From JBGTSJ01 sp041940305 (GTDB lineage Bacteria; Planctomycetota; Planctomycetia; Planctomycetales; Planctomycetaceae): a stretch of 64,000 bases of DNA. Where the stretch lies: contig JBGTSJ010000011.1 of assembly GCA_041940305.1 (NCBI GenBank), forward strand, positions 148,382 to 212,381, in the 5' to 3' direction. This document shows, piece by piece, positions 33,869 through 42,955 of this stretch; within the stretch, counting starts at the first letter, position 1, and each line of letters begins with the position of its first letter. Position numbers and translations under genes: made by a program. The notes under the pieces are model-generated. The model was not told where the DNA came from. It searched no databases and saw only the letters and a list, made by a program, of their open reading frames with translations.

Positions 33869-34288
33869 CCGGACGTGGAAAGCGTCTTCGATCGGACCTG
33901 ACGAATCGGTGCGGGCGTTACGCCTCCGATCGACGTCGCCGCGCGATCCGTCGCCCGACGCTTCCCTTGCCTGCGTTGTCCGCACAGGTGCTTGCCTTCA
34001 GGGCACTTGCGCCCAATCTTGTGCGTCAGATCGTAACGATTAGGCAAGCGTTAGGTTCGCTTAGTAATCGGGAACAGGTCTGAAACGGCTGTTCCGATTT
34101 ACCGAAGCGTACAGGGTTGCATCGACGCGCTCATTTCGACGGTGGTTCGCGGAGTAGGCAACGGATCGACTGTGATCCGCATACCGGTTGCCGCAGCTGC
34201 CCGGTCGGACACCCCCCTCCCACTTCGACGGACAGAATGGCCCGGCACTGTGCGCTCACTCAGTGCCCACAATCTAAGGATCGGATTC
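33869..34288. other. Intergenic region upstream of the porin gene
   Basis: No gene is supported. An upstream in-frame extension of the porin (from 34142) lacks a start signal and would bury the signal peptide. The AT-richer stretch near 34029-34100 is the likeliest promoter area, but I cannot point to a convincing -35/-10 pair. Confidence 0.5.
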
Positions 34289-35587
34289 ATGCCCCGCCTC
34301 AAACTTCACGCCTGGCTGACGACCGCCTGCGGGCTGGTCTGCTCGGCCGCCGCATCCGCGGCGCAGCCGGCGCCGGTGCTCAACGCCGACGCCGCCTTCC
34401 AACCCACCCAGTCCAGCTGGATCCAGCAGGTCCAGTGTGAGGCTCCCTGTGCTCCCGTCGGCTGCGGTGCTCCCGCTGGCTGTGACGCGGTGGCCGGCTG
34501 CGACGGTTGCGGCAGCGGCTGCGGTGGGTGCGGAGGAGACCTCGGCGATCCGTGGACGCTCTCCTCGATGTTCGGCGACGACCCCGCCGTCAACGTCGGC
34601 GGATGGTTCCAGGGAGGCTATCACAACAAGTCCAACGGCGTGTTCAACACGCATCCGCACAACTTCAACCTGCACCAGGGTTGGGTGTACGTCGAGAAGG
34701 CCACCGACGGCTCGGAAGGGCTCGACTTCGGCGGACGGGTGGACCTGATGTTCGGCGTCGACGGACCGAATACCCAGTCCTTCGGCAACACCCCCGGCGT
34801 GTTCGACTTCAGCGACACGTTCAACCGCGGGGATGACATCCTACAGAGCTCGCACGGCTGGGCCATCCCCCAGCTGTACGCCGAGGTGGCCTATAACGAC
34901 CTCAAGGTCAAGGCCGGTCACTTCTACACGCTGCTGGGTTGGGAAGTCGTCCCGGCTCCGGGCAACTTCTTCTACAGCCACGCCTTCACGATGAACTTCA
35001 GCGAAGCGTTCACCCACACCGGCGTGCTCGCCTCGTATTCCGCCAGCGACAAGCTGACCGTGCACGGCGGCTGGACGCTCGGCTGGGACACCGGCTTCGA
35101 CCAGTTCGACGGAGGCAACAGCTTCCTCGGCGGGTTCAGCTACAACATCACCGATGACGTCGTCTACACCTACATCTGCACCGCCGGCAACCTGGGCTGG
35201 ATCGGCAAGGGCTACTCGCACAGCAACGTGCTGACCGTCCAGATCACCGACAAGCTGCAGTACATCGGCCAGAGCGACTTCATCAGCACCACCGACATCG
35301 ACGGCGCCCCGGACTACGAGACGATCGGGTTCAACAACTACCTGATCTACTGGGCGACCGACCGCGTCGGATTCGGCGGCCGTGCGGAGTGGTGGAAGGC
35401 GCAGGGCGTCTCCTACTACGAAGTGACCACGGGCGTGAACTTCAAGCCGCACGCCAACTTCATCGTCCGTCCGGAAGTCCGCTACCAGTGGGCTCCGGCC
35501 GCGGACGGCCCCGGCGCCAACAACCCGATCGGCATCCCGAACCTCGAAGAGGCCATCTTCGGCGTCGACGCCATCGTAACGTTCTAA
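34289..35587 (+). CDS. BBP2/OmpL-like beta-barrel porin with Cys-rich N-terminus
   Basis: The 432-residue outer-membrane protein starts at the ATG 34289 (AAGGA eight bases upstream) with a signal peptide (LTTACGLVCSAAASAAQ). The mature N-terminus has eight cysteines in about 35 residues (QCEAPCAPVGCGAPAGCDA, then GCDGCGSGCGGCGGD). A beta-barrel follows with alternating aromatic strands (VNVGGWFQGGYHNKSNG, KVKAGHFYTLLGWEVVPAPG, RVGFGGRAEWW) and ends in the aromatic residue of VDAIVTF. This matches the putative beta-barrel porin-2 family abundant in planctomycetes. The Cys cluster may anchor or cross-link the porin to the Cys-rich cell wall, which is inference. A strong terminator follows. Confidence 0.9.
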   Translation: MPRLKLHAWLTTACGLVCSAAASAAQPAPVLNADAAFQPTQSSWIQQVQCEAPCAPVGCGAPAGCDAVAGCDGCGSGCGGCGGDLGDPWTLSSMFGDDPAVNVGGWFQGGYHNKSNGVFNTHPHNFNLHQGWVYVEKATDGSEGLDFGGRVDLMFGVDGPNTQSFGNTPGVFDFSDTFNRGDDILQSSHGWAIPQLYAEVAYNDLKVKAGHFYTLLGWEVVPAPGNFFYSHAFTMNFSEAFTHTGVLASYSASDKLTVHGGWTLGWDTGFDQFDGGNSFLGGFSYNITDDVVYTYICTAGNLGWIGKGYSHSNVLTVQITDKLQYIGQSDFISTTDIDGAPDYETIGFNNYLIYWATDRVGFGGRAEWWKAQGVSYYEVTTGVNFKPHANFIVRPEVRYQWAPAADGPGANNPIGIPNLEEAIFGVDAIVTF

Positions 35588-35615
35588 GCGTCCGTCACTG
35601 CTGTGAACCGATCCG

Positions 35616-35657
35616 CACCCCGGTCGTCATTCGGCGACCGGGGTGTTTGCGTTTTTG
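35616..35657 (+). terminator. Intrinsic terminator of the porin gene
   Basis: An 11-bp perfect stem (35616-35626 with 35635-35645, arm CACCCCGGTCG) and 8-base loop are followed by the T-rich run TTTGCGTTTTT. It starts 29 bp after the porin stop. Confidence 0.93.
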
Positions 35658-35872
35658 AGGTGAGCACATGAAGGGTGCCCGACGGCCGCACAGCACGGCT
35701 CAATGAGCCGGATCGTTTGTGGCGACGCACTCGCGCCGGAATGTTACGCGGAATCTTCCCGGAATTCTGTCCGTAACGCGCCGCGGCGGGCCATTCCCGC
35801 TCGGAATGACCGCCTGAGTCGATCAACGTCGGCTCCGGCGAACGATGACCCTGCTCACCCAAGGAACCGATC

Positions 35873-36214
35873 ATGTCTTCTCGAACGCCGTTTCAATCCG
35901 GACTGTTGGCCGCTGTCCTCGGAGTCGCGCTGTGCGGCAGCTCCCAGGCGGGAGACGTCGTCAACGACGCGAGCTTTGCCATCGAGTTCAAATACGTTGC
36001 CGGATACAGCGACCAGGGTTTTGTTTGGTCCGACAGCGTCATAATCCATCCGGATTACATGGTGCGGCTCCCCGCGCTCGTGGACGGGAAGCCGGTGCTC
36101 GCGATCTGGCGGCCTGCCGGCACGCCCGGAGACGGCGGCTGGGGATACATTACCGGCATCGACCCCGTGAAGACCGGCTACATCGGCGAGTATCTGACGA
36201 TCTCCTTCCAGTAA
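35873..36214 (+). CDS. Small secreted protein of unknown function
   Basis: The 113-residue protein has a clear signal peptide (SGLLAAVLGVALCGSSQAGD). The mature domain of about 87 residues is rich in aromatic and beta-prone residues (FAIEFKYVAGYSDQGFVWSD, GGWGYITGIDP) and looks like a small beta-fold, but no family is recognised. AAGGAA lies seven bases before the ATG. It stands alone between the porin and the CBS gene. A 10-bp hairpin without a T-run lies just downstream. Confidence 0.7.
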   Translation: MSSRTPFQSGLLAAVLGVALCGSSQAGDVVNDASFAIEFKYVAGYSDQGFVWSDSVIIHPDYMVRLPALVDGKPVLAIWRPAGTPGDGGWGYITGIDPVKTGYIGEYLTISFQ

Positions 36215-36227
36215 GCCGTCGTCGTCG

Positions 36228-36256
36228 CGGCTCTGCCAAATGGGCCGGCAGAGCCG
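36228..36256. repeat. 10-bp perfect hairpin
   Basis: Arms CGGCTCTGCC and its complement surround a 9-base loop, 13 bases after the preceding stop codon. There is no T-tract on either strand at the right side, so it is a weak terminator candidate or a mobile palindrome. Confidence 0.6.
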
Positions 36257-36329
36257 AAAAACGGTGCGAACAACCTGCCGCCTGCTCCTTGGAAGGCCGG
36301 CGTATGACTCGACCGTAGACGCCGTCAGC

Positions 36330-36349
36330 CCGAAGTCTGGCGACTTCGG
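36330..36349 (-). terminator. Hairpin downstream of the CBS gene
   Basis: An 8-bp stem (CCGAAGTC with GACTTCGG) and a 4-base loop TGGC lie 32 bp beyond the stop of the CBS-domain gene. No strong T-run follows, so termination is only a suggestion. Confidence 0.45.
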
Positions 36350-36381
36350 CGACACGTTTCCGCAAGGCGGAGAGTCGCGCG

Positions 36382-36816
36382 CTAGACCCGGCCGTGGATG
36401 TACTCGGTCAACGCTGAAATCGTGACTTCCTGATCACGCACCTGCCAGGCGTTGATGTCGCCGATGGAGACCATGCCGTGCAGTGAGCCCTGCAGGTCCA
36501 CAATCGGGATGTGCCGCAGGCGGTGGTCCTTCATGATCCGCTGCACCTCCTCGATACTGGTGTGCGGGCGGCAGTACAGGACGTCGGTCGTCATTGCTTC
36601 GCCGACGTGAGTTTCATCGGGAGCACGGCATTCGGCGATGACGCGGCGGAGCAGGTCCCGCTCGGTCAGGATGCCGATGACTTCGCCCCCCTGCAGGACG
36701 AGCAGGCAGCCGATTTTGTGCTCGTTCATCAGCTTCGCCGCGTCGAGCACGGTGGCGTACGGGCCGATGGTGAAGACGTGCGAGCCCTTGAGATCGAGAA
36801 TGTCGCGAACGGTCAT
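36382..36816 (-). CDS. Stand-alone CBS-domain pair protein
   Basis: The 144-residue cytoplasmic protein is a single Bateman module of two CBS motifs. The first is MTVRDILDLKG to ILTERDLLRRVI; the second is EAMTTDVLYCRPHTSIEEV to GMVSIGDINAW. Such proteins bind adenosine nucleotides and sense energy state. The start has GGGAGG eight bases upstream. It lies 87 bp downstream of the nuo operon on the same strand, so it may be read from it, but it has its own ribosome binding site. Its partner enzyme or transporter is unknown. Confidence 0.9.
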   Translation of the reverse strand: MTVRDILDLKGSHVFTIGPYATVLDAAKLMNEHKIGCLLVLQGGEVIGILTERDLLRRVIAECRAPDETHVGEAMTTDVLYCRPHTSIEEVQRIMKDHRLRHIPIVDLQGSLHGMVSIGDINAWQVRDQEVTISALTEYIHGRV

Positions 36817-36903
36817 GGCGGGTCCTCCCGAAGTTGCGAGCGGCCGGAGAGGTGATTTGCCGCAAGACAGGCATCTTCAGGAGACTGCATCCGGAAGCGG
36901 ATG

Positions 36904-38490
36904 TCAATCCTCCGCGCCGGGCCGCGCCGGAATCTGCGCAAAATCATGAGATTCCGGCAGATGCGTGATCGCATCGACCGGGCGGCGGGCGGGCTGCGTC
37001 GCACGCCGGGCGGCTTCCCACGGCATCTGCGGCAGGGCGAACAACAGCACCGTCGCCGCCGTGCAGCCCGCAGCCGAGAGCCACGCCGGCCAGTCGCCCG
37101 ACGATGTCCGCGGACGCACCGCCGGCTCGAGGTACATTACGGCGACCAGCCGCAGGTAATACCACGCGGCGATAGCCGCATTGATGGCCAGCGCGATCGC
37201 CAGTCCCCGCGCCATGTCGGACCCGCTCGACCACGCGGCGACGAACAGGTTGAACTTCCCGAGGAATCCGCCGGTGGGGGGGAGCCCCGTCAGGCTGAAC
37301 AGGCAGACCGCCATCAGCAGCGCCGCGGCGGGATGGTTGCTGCTCAGGCCGGCGAGATCGGCGTCGGTCGCGAGCGGCCGCGCGCGGGTGCTCACCGCGC
37401 TCAGCACGGCGAAAACCCCGATGGTCATGATGGCGTAGGCCACGAGGTAAAACAGCAGTGCGCTCGCGGCGTCGGACGCGGGTTCGCCCAGGCCCACCGC
37501 CAGCGCTGCGAGCATGTATCCCGCATGAGCGACGCTGGAGTACGCCAGCAGCCGATGCAGGTGATGCTGCCGCAGGGCCAGCAGGTTGCCACCGAACATC
37601 GTGATGACCGCGACGATGGCCAGCAGCGTCTGCACGTCGGTCGCCGCACTGGCGCCGGGAAAGGCGAATCCGCCGGCCAGCGGCATCAGTCGCAGGAGCG
37701 CCACGAAGCCGACCACTTTCGGCACGACCGACAGCATCGCCGCGGCCGAAGACGTCACCCCCTGGAAGACGTCCGGTGCGTAGAAATGGAACGGGACGGC
37801 CGTGATCCGGAAGCTGAGTCCCGCGAACAACAGCACGCAGGCGACGCGCAGCGAAACGGCGTCGGCAGGGAGCCGGCCAGACCGGGCTGCGTCGAGGATT
37901 CCATTCAAACTCGTCGTGCCGGCGGCGCCGAACAGCCATGCCATTCCATACAGCAGCAGCGCCGAGGAGAAGACGCTGAGCAGGAAGTACTTCAGCGTGG
38001 CTTCGCGCATCCCCGTGTCCCGCTGCGGCAGGTACAGCAGCACGTACGTCGGAATGCTGACGAGTTCCAGCGCCAGGAAGATCGTCACGAGATCGTTGGC
38101 GGCGGCCGTGAGGCTGACGCCGGCCAGGATGATCAGCAGACACGCCTGAGCTTCGGCCCCGCGGGCGTCATCGACCTGGTTCCAGACCAGCAGTGTGAGC
38201 AGGACCCCGACCAGCAGCGTGAGCCCCCGCGCGTACCACAGCAGGTCGTCCGTGCGGAAGGGCCCGTCGAGGACGACGCGCGGATCCGCCGACAGCCACG
38301 CGACCGCGGCCGAGCCGAGAGCCAGCAGCGACAGGATGCCCCAGCGGTGCCGCAGCCCGGCCGATGCCTGCCCGCTGTCCGTCACCAGGAACGGCCCGGA
38401 CAGGAACATGATGCAGGCCGTCGCGACCAGGATGATCTCCGGTACGATCAGCGCCGCGGCCTGATTGATCTGCTCTAGCGCCACGTTCAC
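36904..38490 (-). CDS. nuoN: NADH-quinone oxidoreductase subunit N
   Basis: NuoN is one of the three antiporter-like proton-pumping subunits of complex I in the cytoplasmic membrane. The 528-residue protein is almost entirely transmembrane helices (about 14). Key features are the Glu in ALELVSIPTYVLL and the broken-helix region VPFHFYAPDVFQGVTSSAAA with PKVVGF. The start overlaps the nuoM stop by 4 bp (ATGA), so translation is coupled. It is the last gene of the nuoG-N run. The C-terminus is Arg/Pro-rich and slightly longer than usual. Confidence 0.96.
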   Translation of the reverse strand: MNVALEQINQAAALIVPEIILVATACIMFLSGPFLVTDSGQASAGLRHRWGILSLLALGSAAVAWLSADPRVVLDGPFRTDDLLWYARGLTLLVGVLLTLLVWNQVDDARGAEAQACLLIILAGVSLTAAANDLVTIFLALELVSIPTYVLLYLPQRDTGMREATLKYFLLSVFSSALLLYGMAWLFGAAGTTSLNGILDAARSGRLPADAVSLRVACVLLFAGLSFRITAVPFHFYAPDVFQGVTSSAAAMLSVVPKVVGFVALLRLMPLAGGFAFPGASAATDVQTLLAIVAVITMFGGNLLALRQHHLHRLLAYSSVAHAGYMLAALAVGLGEPASDAASALLFYLVAYAIMTIGVFAVLSAVSTRARPLATDADLAGLSSNHPAAALLMAVCLFSLTGLPPTGGFLGKFNLFVAAWSSGSDMARGLAIALAINAAIAAWYYLRLVAVMYLEPAVRPRTSSGDWPAWLSAAGCTAATVLLFALPQMPWEAARRATQPARRPVDAITHLPESHDFAQIPARPGAED

Positions 38491-40199
38491 TCGGACAGCT
38501 CCTCTGCGCGGACGACAAAACGCGGACCGGCCGCCGCGTCGGGAGAAACCCGGCTTCTTGAAGAAACCGGGCCTCTGGCGAGCGTTGAGTCGCCATCTAC
38601 GTCGCTCACCTGCCCGGCCACTGTCTCTGACGGTTCAAACAGCGCCGCGACGCCGGCGACGTCCGGCTCGATCAGTTTCAGCAGCGGCGCCGGATAGACG
38701 CCGATCCACAGGCACAGCACGGCGATGGGCGCGAGTGACAGGAACTCCCGCACGTTGATGTCGGCCGCAGCCGGATGATGTCCATGATGCGGCTCGCGCA
38801 GCGGACCGAAGAACGCGTGCTGCAGCATCGTCAGAAGGTACCACGCTCCCAGGACGACTCCGGACGTCCCGATGATTGCGAGCAGCGGGTCCCGCTTGAA
38901 CATCCCGGCCAGCGACAGCATCTCGCCGATGAAGCCGTTGAGGCCGGGCAGGCCGATGCTCGACATCGCGATGAACACCATTGCGCACGCCATGAGCGGC
39001 AGCCGGTTCGCCAACCCGCCGAGATCATCGAGCTGCCGCGTGTGATAGCGCTCGTAAATCATGCCGACGAGCAGGAACAGCCCGCCGGTGGAAAGGCCGT
39101 GATTGATCATCTGGAGGACCGCGCCGGAGATCCCTTCTGTGTTGAGCGCGAACAGACCCAACATGCAGAAGCCGAGGTGTGCCACGCTGCTGTAGGCGAC
39201 CAGCTTCTTGATGTCGCGCTGGGCGAGGGCGCACAGCGATCCGTAGACGATGCCGATGACCGACAGCACGCCGATCAGCGGAACGCCAACCGTCACGCAC
39301 GCTTCCGGGAAGAACGGAAGGCACAGTCTGAGGAAACCATACGTTCCCAGCTTCAGCAGCACGCCTGCCAGCAGCACGCTGCCAGCCGTCGGGGCTTCGA
39401 CGTGCGCCAGCGGGAGCCACGTATGGAACGGAAACACCGGCACCTTGATCAGGAACCCCGCCGACAGGGCGAGGAAGAACAGCACCTGCATGTCGTGCGG
39501 CAGCGGGTTCGCCTGCAGCCAGGCGGCCAGCGCGGGGATCGACGCCGGCGTCGTCAGCCCGGACGAAGCGACATAGGTCACGAGGGCCACGAGTCCCAGC
39601 AGCGTCACCAGGCTGCCGGCGAGCGTATACAGGAAGAATTTGACCGCCGCGTACCGCCGCCGTTCGCCACCCCAGATGGCGATCAGGAAGAACAGCGGTA
39701 TCAGCGTGAACTCGAAGAACACGTAAAACAGCACCAGGTCGAACGCGGCGAACACGCCGATCAGCCCGACCTCCAGCACCAGCATCGCCGCATAGAATTC
39801 GGATTCTCGTTCCCGGATCGACTCCCACGAGATGAGCACGCAGGAGAGCGTGAGCAGGGTGGTGAGCGCGATAAGAGCGACGCTGATGCCGTCCAGCCCG
39901 ATGTGAAACTCCAGGCGGACGGCCCGAGTTTCTCCGTCGCCGCGCTCCGCCGTCGAGAACCACTCATGCCTAGTCTCCACCCGCGGCTGCACGGGAGACG
40001 CGGCCGCAGCCGTGAACGCCGGGGATTCCGATGCGTCCCGGTACTGGCCGGCCAGCATCAGCGACGAGGTGAGTGCCGCGACGGTCCCTCCCAGCGCGAT
40101 CCACCGCGCCGACCGCTGCACCATCGAGCTGCCCAGCAGCATCAACAGCACCGCCGCCGCCAGCGGGATGACCAACGTGAGTAATAGTAAGAAGATCAT
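38487..40199 (-). CDS. nuoM: NADH-quinone oxidoreductase subunit M
   Basis: NuoM is the central antiporter-like subunit of complex I. The 570-residue protein shows about 14 transmembrane helices, FEFTLIPLFFLIAIWGG with the functional Glu, and FPFHTWLPLAHVEAPTAGSV followed by KLGTYG. The C-terminal 55 residues extend beyond the usual end and are polar (TVAGQVSDVDGDSTLARGP). This tail contains the translated copy of a palindromic repeat (38544-38576). It follows nuoL after a 212-bp gap that holds a long inverted repeat. No clear ribosome binding site is visible before its ATG. Confidence 0.96.
   Translation of the reverse strand: MIFLLLLTLVIPLAAAVLLMLLGSSMVQRSARWIALGGTVAALTSSLMLAGQYRDASESPAFTAAAASPVQPRVETRHEWFSTAERGDGETRAVRLEFHIGLDGISVALIALTTLLTLSCVLISWESIRERESEFYAAMLVLEVGLIGVFAAFDLVLFYVFFEFTLIPLFFLIAIWGGERRRYAAVKFFLYTLAGSLVTLLGLVALVTYVASSGLTTPASIPALAAWLQANPLPHDMQVLFFLALSAGFLIKVPVFPFHTWLPLAHVEAPTAGSVLLAGVLLKLGTYGFLRLCLPFFPEACVTVGVPLIGVLSVIGIVYGSLCALAQRDIKKLVAYSSVAHLGFCMLGLFALNTEGISGAVLQMINHGLSTGGLFLLVGMIYERYHTRQLDDLGGLANRLPLMACAMVFIAMSSIGLPGLNGFIGEMLSLAGMFKRDPLLAIIGTSGVVLGAWYLLTMLQHAFFGPLREPHHGHHPAAADINVREFLSLAPIAVLCLWIGVYPAPLLKLIEPDVAGVAALFEPSETVAGQVSDVDGDSTLARGPVSSRSRVSPDAAAGPRFVVRAEELSE
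38544..38576. repeat. AGAAACCCGG hairpin repeat, copy 1, inside nuoM
   Basis: This imperfect palindrome (agaaacccggcttctt ... gaagaaaccgggcctct) lies inside the nuoM coding sequence near its 3' end, in frame. Related copies are at 42424-42455 and 47632-47666. Confidence 0.85.
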
Positions 40200-40215
40200 T
40201 TCAGGTGATGGTTTG

Positions 40216-40399
40216 GAACAGGAGGTAACAGAGGCAACGGAGGAAAGCAGAAAGGGTCAATTTCGCGAGCGATCCCAATTGATCGACAGCGCTCACATGT
40301 CGATTTTTGACGTCGGATGACTTTGTAACCCTCAGATTACGAACGACTGATCCACGCCAACCTCCCGCCCTTCTCCGTTACCTCTGTTTCCTCCTGTTC
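40216..40399. repeat. 27-bp inverted repeat in the nuoL-nuoM gap
   Basis: The arms at 40216-40242 and 40373-40399 match over 27 bp with two mismatches (gaacaggaggtaacagagg ... in the left arm). They enclose 130 bp without a gene. The arms occupy most of the 212-bp gap inside the operon and could form a long mRNA hairpin. Confidence 0.88.
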
Positions 40400-40411
40400 A
40401 ATCCTTTCGCA

Positions 40412-42385
40412 CTACAGCCGAATCGCCCCCAGCATGAACAGCAGGCCGATCACGACCCCCGCCCACATCATGAGGGCGTAACTCGATGTCAGGCCGGCGT
40501 GCAGCCGGCGGGGAATCACGCTCAGGGAACGGGGGATCAGACCGACGACGTCCACGACCTGATCGAGCACCAGCCGGTCGAAGATCGCCGAGGCCAGCGC
40601 CACGCCGCGCAGCGGTGCGACGATCAGCCAGGTCCACAGTTCGTCGAAGTACAGCTTGTCCAGCGAAGCCCGATACAGCGGACCCAGCGATCCCGCCAGC
40701 CGCTGCGGGATGCCCGGCGACCGCACGTAGAACAGCCACGCCAGTGCAATGCCCGCCAGCCCGATCAGCACGCTCAGGCCCATCAGGATCAGGTGCATGT
40801 GATGCACCTCGGTGACCTGCGGCAGACCGCGCGAATGCTCGATGTACGTCGAGAACAGATGCGTCGGCCCGACCGCCAGACCGATGGCCACGGCACAGGC
40901 GGCCAGGATCCGCAGCGGCCACGCCATCGCCGGCGGCGCATCGTGCGGGTGATGTCCGGCTTCCTCCGGAATCCGCTCCTCGCCCCAGAACGTGAGAAAG
41001 TACGCGCGGAACGTGTAGAACGCGGTCAGCAGAGCGGTGAACGCGGCGATTCCGAAGATCACGGCGAACCAAGCGCCGTACTCCTCATGACGCATCGCGG
41101 CCGTCAGCACGGCCAGGATTTCGTCCTTGCTCCAGAACCCGGCGAGCAGCGGGAACCCGGCGAGCGCCGCCGCCCCGCACAGGAACGTCCAGTGCGTGAT
41201 CGGCAGCACCTTGCGCAGGCCGCCGAAGCGCCGCATGTCGATCACGTCCCCCATCGAATGCATCACGCTGCCGGACGCCAGGAACAGCAGCGCTTTGAAG
41301 TACGCATGTGTGAACAGGTGGAACATGGCGGCCGTGACGGCGAACGTCGCTGCATCGCCACCCAGGACGCCGGCCCCCAGCGCCATGAACATGTAGCCCA
41401 GCTGGCTCACGGTGGAGTACGCCATCACGCGCTTGAGGTCGTACTGCGTCAGGGCGATCAGCGCGGCGATCAGGGCCGTCGCAGCTCCGATGGTGGAGAC
41501 GACGACCTGTGCAGTCGGCGCCAGGACGAACAGCGGCGTGCAGCGGGCGACCAGGTACACGCCCGCCGTCACCATCGTCGCCGCGTGGATGAGGGCGCTG
41601 ACGGGGGTGGGACCTTCCATCGCGTCGGGCAACCAGACGTGCAGCGGAAACTGCGCCGACTTGCCCATCGCCCCCAGGAACAGCAGCAGACAGATGATTG
41701 TGATCCGCTGCGGATCAGCCGCGGCGACCGCCGCCAGACGTTGCGGGTCGAACACCTCAGAGAAGCTCAGCGACCCGAACGTCGTCCAGATCAGGAAGAT
41801 GCCGACCAGCAGACCGAAGTCGCCGATGCGGTTGACGACGAAGGCTTTCTTGGCCGCCGCGGCCGCGGACGGCTTCTGAAACCAGAACCCGATCAACAGG
41901 TAACTGCACAGTCCGACCGCTTCCCAGAACACGAACAGCAGCAGGAAGTTGCCGGCGAGCACCAGCATGCACATCGAGAACACGAACAGCGAGACCGCCG
42001 CGAAGAACCGCGGGTATCCCGGATCGCCGTGCATATAGCCGGAAGCAAACACCGCCACCAGAAAGCTGACGCCGGTGACCATCGCCAGCATGATGGCCGT
42101 CATGGCGTCGGCCGTCAGATTGACGCGGATGTCGAATCCTCCCGCCTGCAGCCATTCGTAACCGCTGGCGACGGCGACGTCGCTGCCATGCTGGCCGAAA
42201 CCGGCCGGCACGATCTTCACGAACAGCACCAGCGAGCAGGCGAACGCGATCGCCAGCGCCGTGCAGCACACCAGGTGGCTCCGCTGCTTCAGCAGCGGTT
42301 TGCCCAGCAGCGCGATCAGCACCGCCGCCGCCAGTGGCGCGACGGGGATCAGCCACATGATGAGTTGACGGGTGGATTCGGTCAT
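40412..42385 (-). CDS. nuoL: NADH-quinone oxidoreductase subunit L
   Basis: NuoL is the distal antiporter-like subunit of complex I and carries the long lateral helix. The 657-residue protein has about 16 transmembrane segments, the functional Glu in FWEAVGLCSYLLIGFW, and the signature GKSAQFPLHVWLPDAMEGPT with ALIHAATMVTAGVYLVAR. The C-terminal amphipathic helix and last membrane segment (YALMMWAGVVIGLLFMLGAI) are present. It follows nuoK after 78 bp, in which a palindromic repeat is inserted. Confidence 0.97.
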   Translation of the reverse strand: MTESTRQLIMWLIPVAPLAAAVLIALLGKPLLKQRSHLVCCTALAIAFACSLVLFVKIVPAGFGQHGSDVAVASGYEWLQAGGFDIRVNLTADAMTAIMLAMVTGVSFLVAVFASGYMHGDPGYPRFFAAVSLFVFSMCMLVLAGNFLLLFVFWEAVGLCSYLLIGFWFQKPSAAAAAKKAFVVNRIGDFGLLVGIFLIWTTFGSLSFSEVFDPQRLAAVAAADPQRITIICLLLFLGAMGKSAQFPLHVWLPDAMEGPTPVSALIHAATMVTAGVYLVARCTPLFVLAPTAQVVVSTIGAATALIAALIALTQYDLKRVMAYSTVSQLGYMFMALGAGVLGGDAATFAVTAAMFHLFTHAYFKALLFLASGSVMHSMGDVIDMRRFGGLRKVLPITHWTFLCGAAALAGFPLLAGFWSKDEILAVLTAAMRHEEYGAWFAVIFGIAAFTALLTAFYTFRAYFLTFWGEERIPEEAGHHPHDAPPAMAWPLRILAACAVAIGLAVGPTHLFSTYIEHSRGLPQVTEVHHMHLILMGLSVLIGLAGIALAWLFYVRSPGIPQRLAGSLGPLYRASLDKLYFDELWTWLIVAPLRGVALASAIFDRLVLDQVVDVVGLIPRSLSVIPRRLHAGLTSSYALMMWAGVVIGLLFMLGAIRL

Positions 42386-42423
42386 GGAGTGGTGTCGTGA
42401 TCAGTCGCCGAGAGACGCGGCCC

Positions 42424-42455
42424 AGAAACCCGGTTCTTCAAGAAACCGGGTTTCT
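42424..42455. repeat. AGAAACCCGG hairpin repeat, copy 2, between nuoK and nuoL
   Basis: The palindrome agaaacccggttctt ... aagaaaccgggtttct sits in the 78-bp gap between nuoK and nuoL. It is the cleanest of the three copies. Confidence 0.88.
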
Positions 42456-42463
42456 CAGAAGCG

Positions 42464-42955
42464 TCACACCTCATGCATCGCTTCCAGTTGTCGCTCCGGA
42501 TTTCCGGCGGGGAGGCCGTCCCTGTTCGTACGGTCCGCGTTCAAGTCGACCGCCCGGGGCATACGACCGGCGGGAGTGAGATGCGGGAACTCTTCGGCCG
42601 GGGGAAGCGGCTCCAGGTCCATGTCGTTGCTGATCGGCGGCGGCAGATCCGGCTCGCGCAGCGACGTCCACAATTCCACGTCGAGCGACTTCGTCCGCTG
42701 GTACAGCGCCAGCACGAGCGAGAGCGCCAGTCCGGCCTCGCAGCCGGCGACCGTCAGCACGAAGATCGTGAAGACCTGCCCCTCCAGCGTGTGATGCATG
42801 CGGCCGAACGTGACCAGCGTCAGCGACACGCCGTGCAGCATCATCTCGGCGGAAAGGATGATCAGAATCAGGTTGCGGCGCGTGAGGAAGCCGATCGCTC
42901 CCAGCACGAAGAGCGCCGCACCGACCGCCAGGTAGGGTTCGAACTCTCCGGTCAT
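42464..42955 (-). CDS. nuoK: NADH-quinone oxidoreductase subunit K with C-terminal extension
   Basis: NuoK is a three-helix membrane subunit of the proton channel region. Residues 1-100 match the family: LTRRNLILIILSAEMMLHGV with the functional Glu, then FTIFVLTVAGCEAGLALSLV. The protein is 163 residues, about 60 longer than usual, owing to a polar Pro/Asp/Asn-rich tail (PPPISNDMDLEPLPPAEEF, LNADRTNRDGLPAGNPE). The ATG at 42953-42955 overlaps the nuoJ stop by 4 bp. The tail must lie outside the membrane; its role is unknown. Confidence 0.95.
   Translation of the reverse strand: MTGEFEPYLAVGAALFVLGAIGFLTRRNLILIILSAEMMLHGVSLTLVTFGRMHHTLEGQVFTIFVLTVAGCEAGLALSLVLALYQRTKSLDVELWTSLREPDLPPPISNDMDLEPLPPAEEFPHLTPAGRMPRAVDLNADRTNRDGLPAGNPERQLEAMHEV

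Noticed and set aside
36901..42400. Very long plus-strand frames (525, 469 and 697 codons) antisense to nuoN, nuoM and nuoL
   Set aside because: They encode Arg/Gln/His-rich low-complexity sequence and mirror well-conserved nuo genes; long antisense frames are expected at this GC content.
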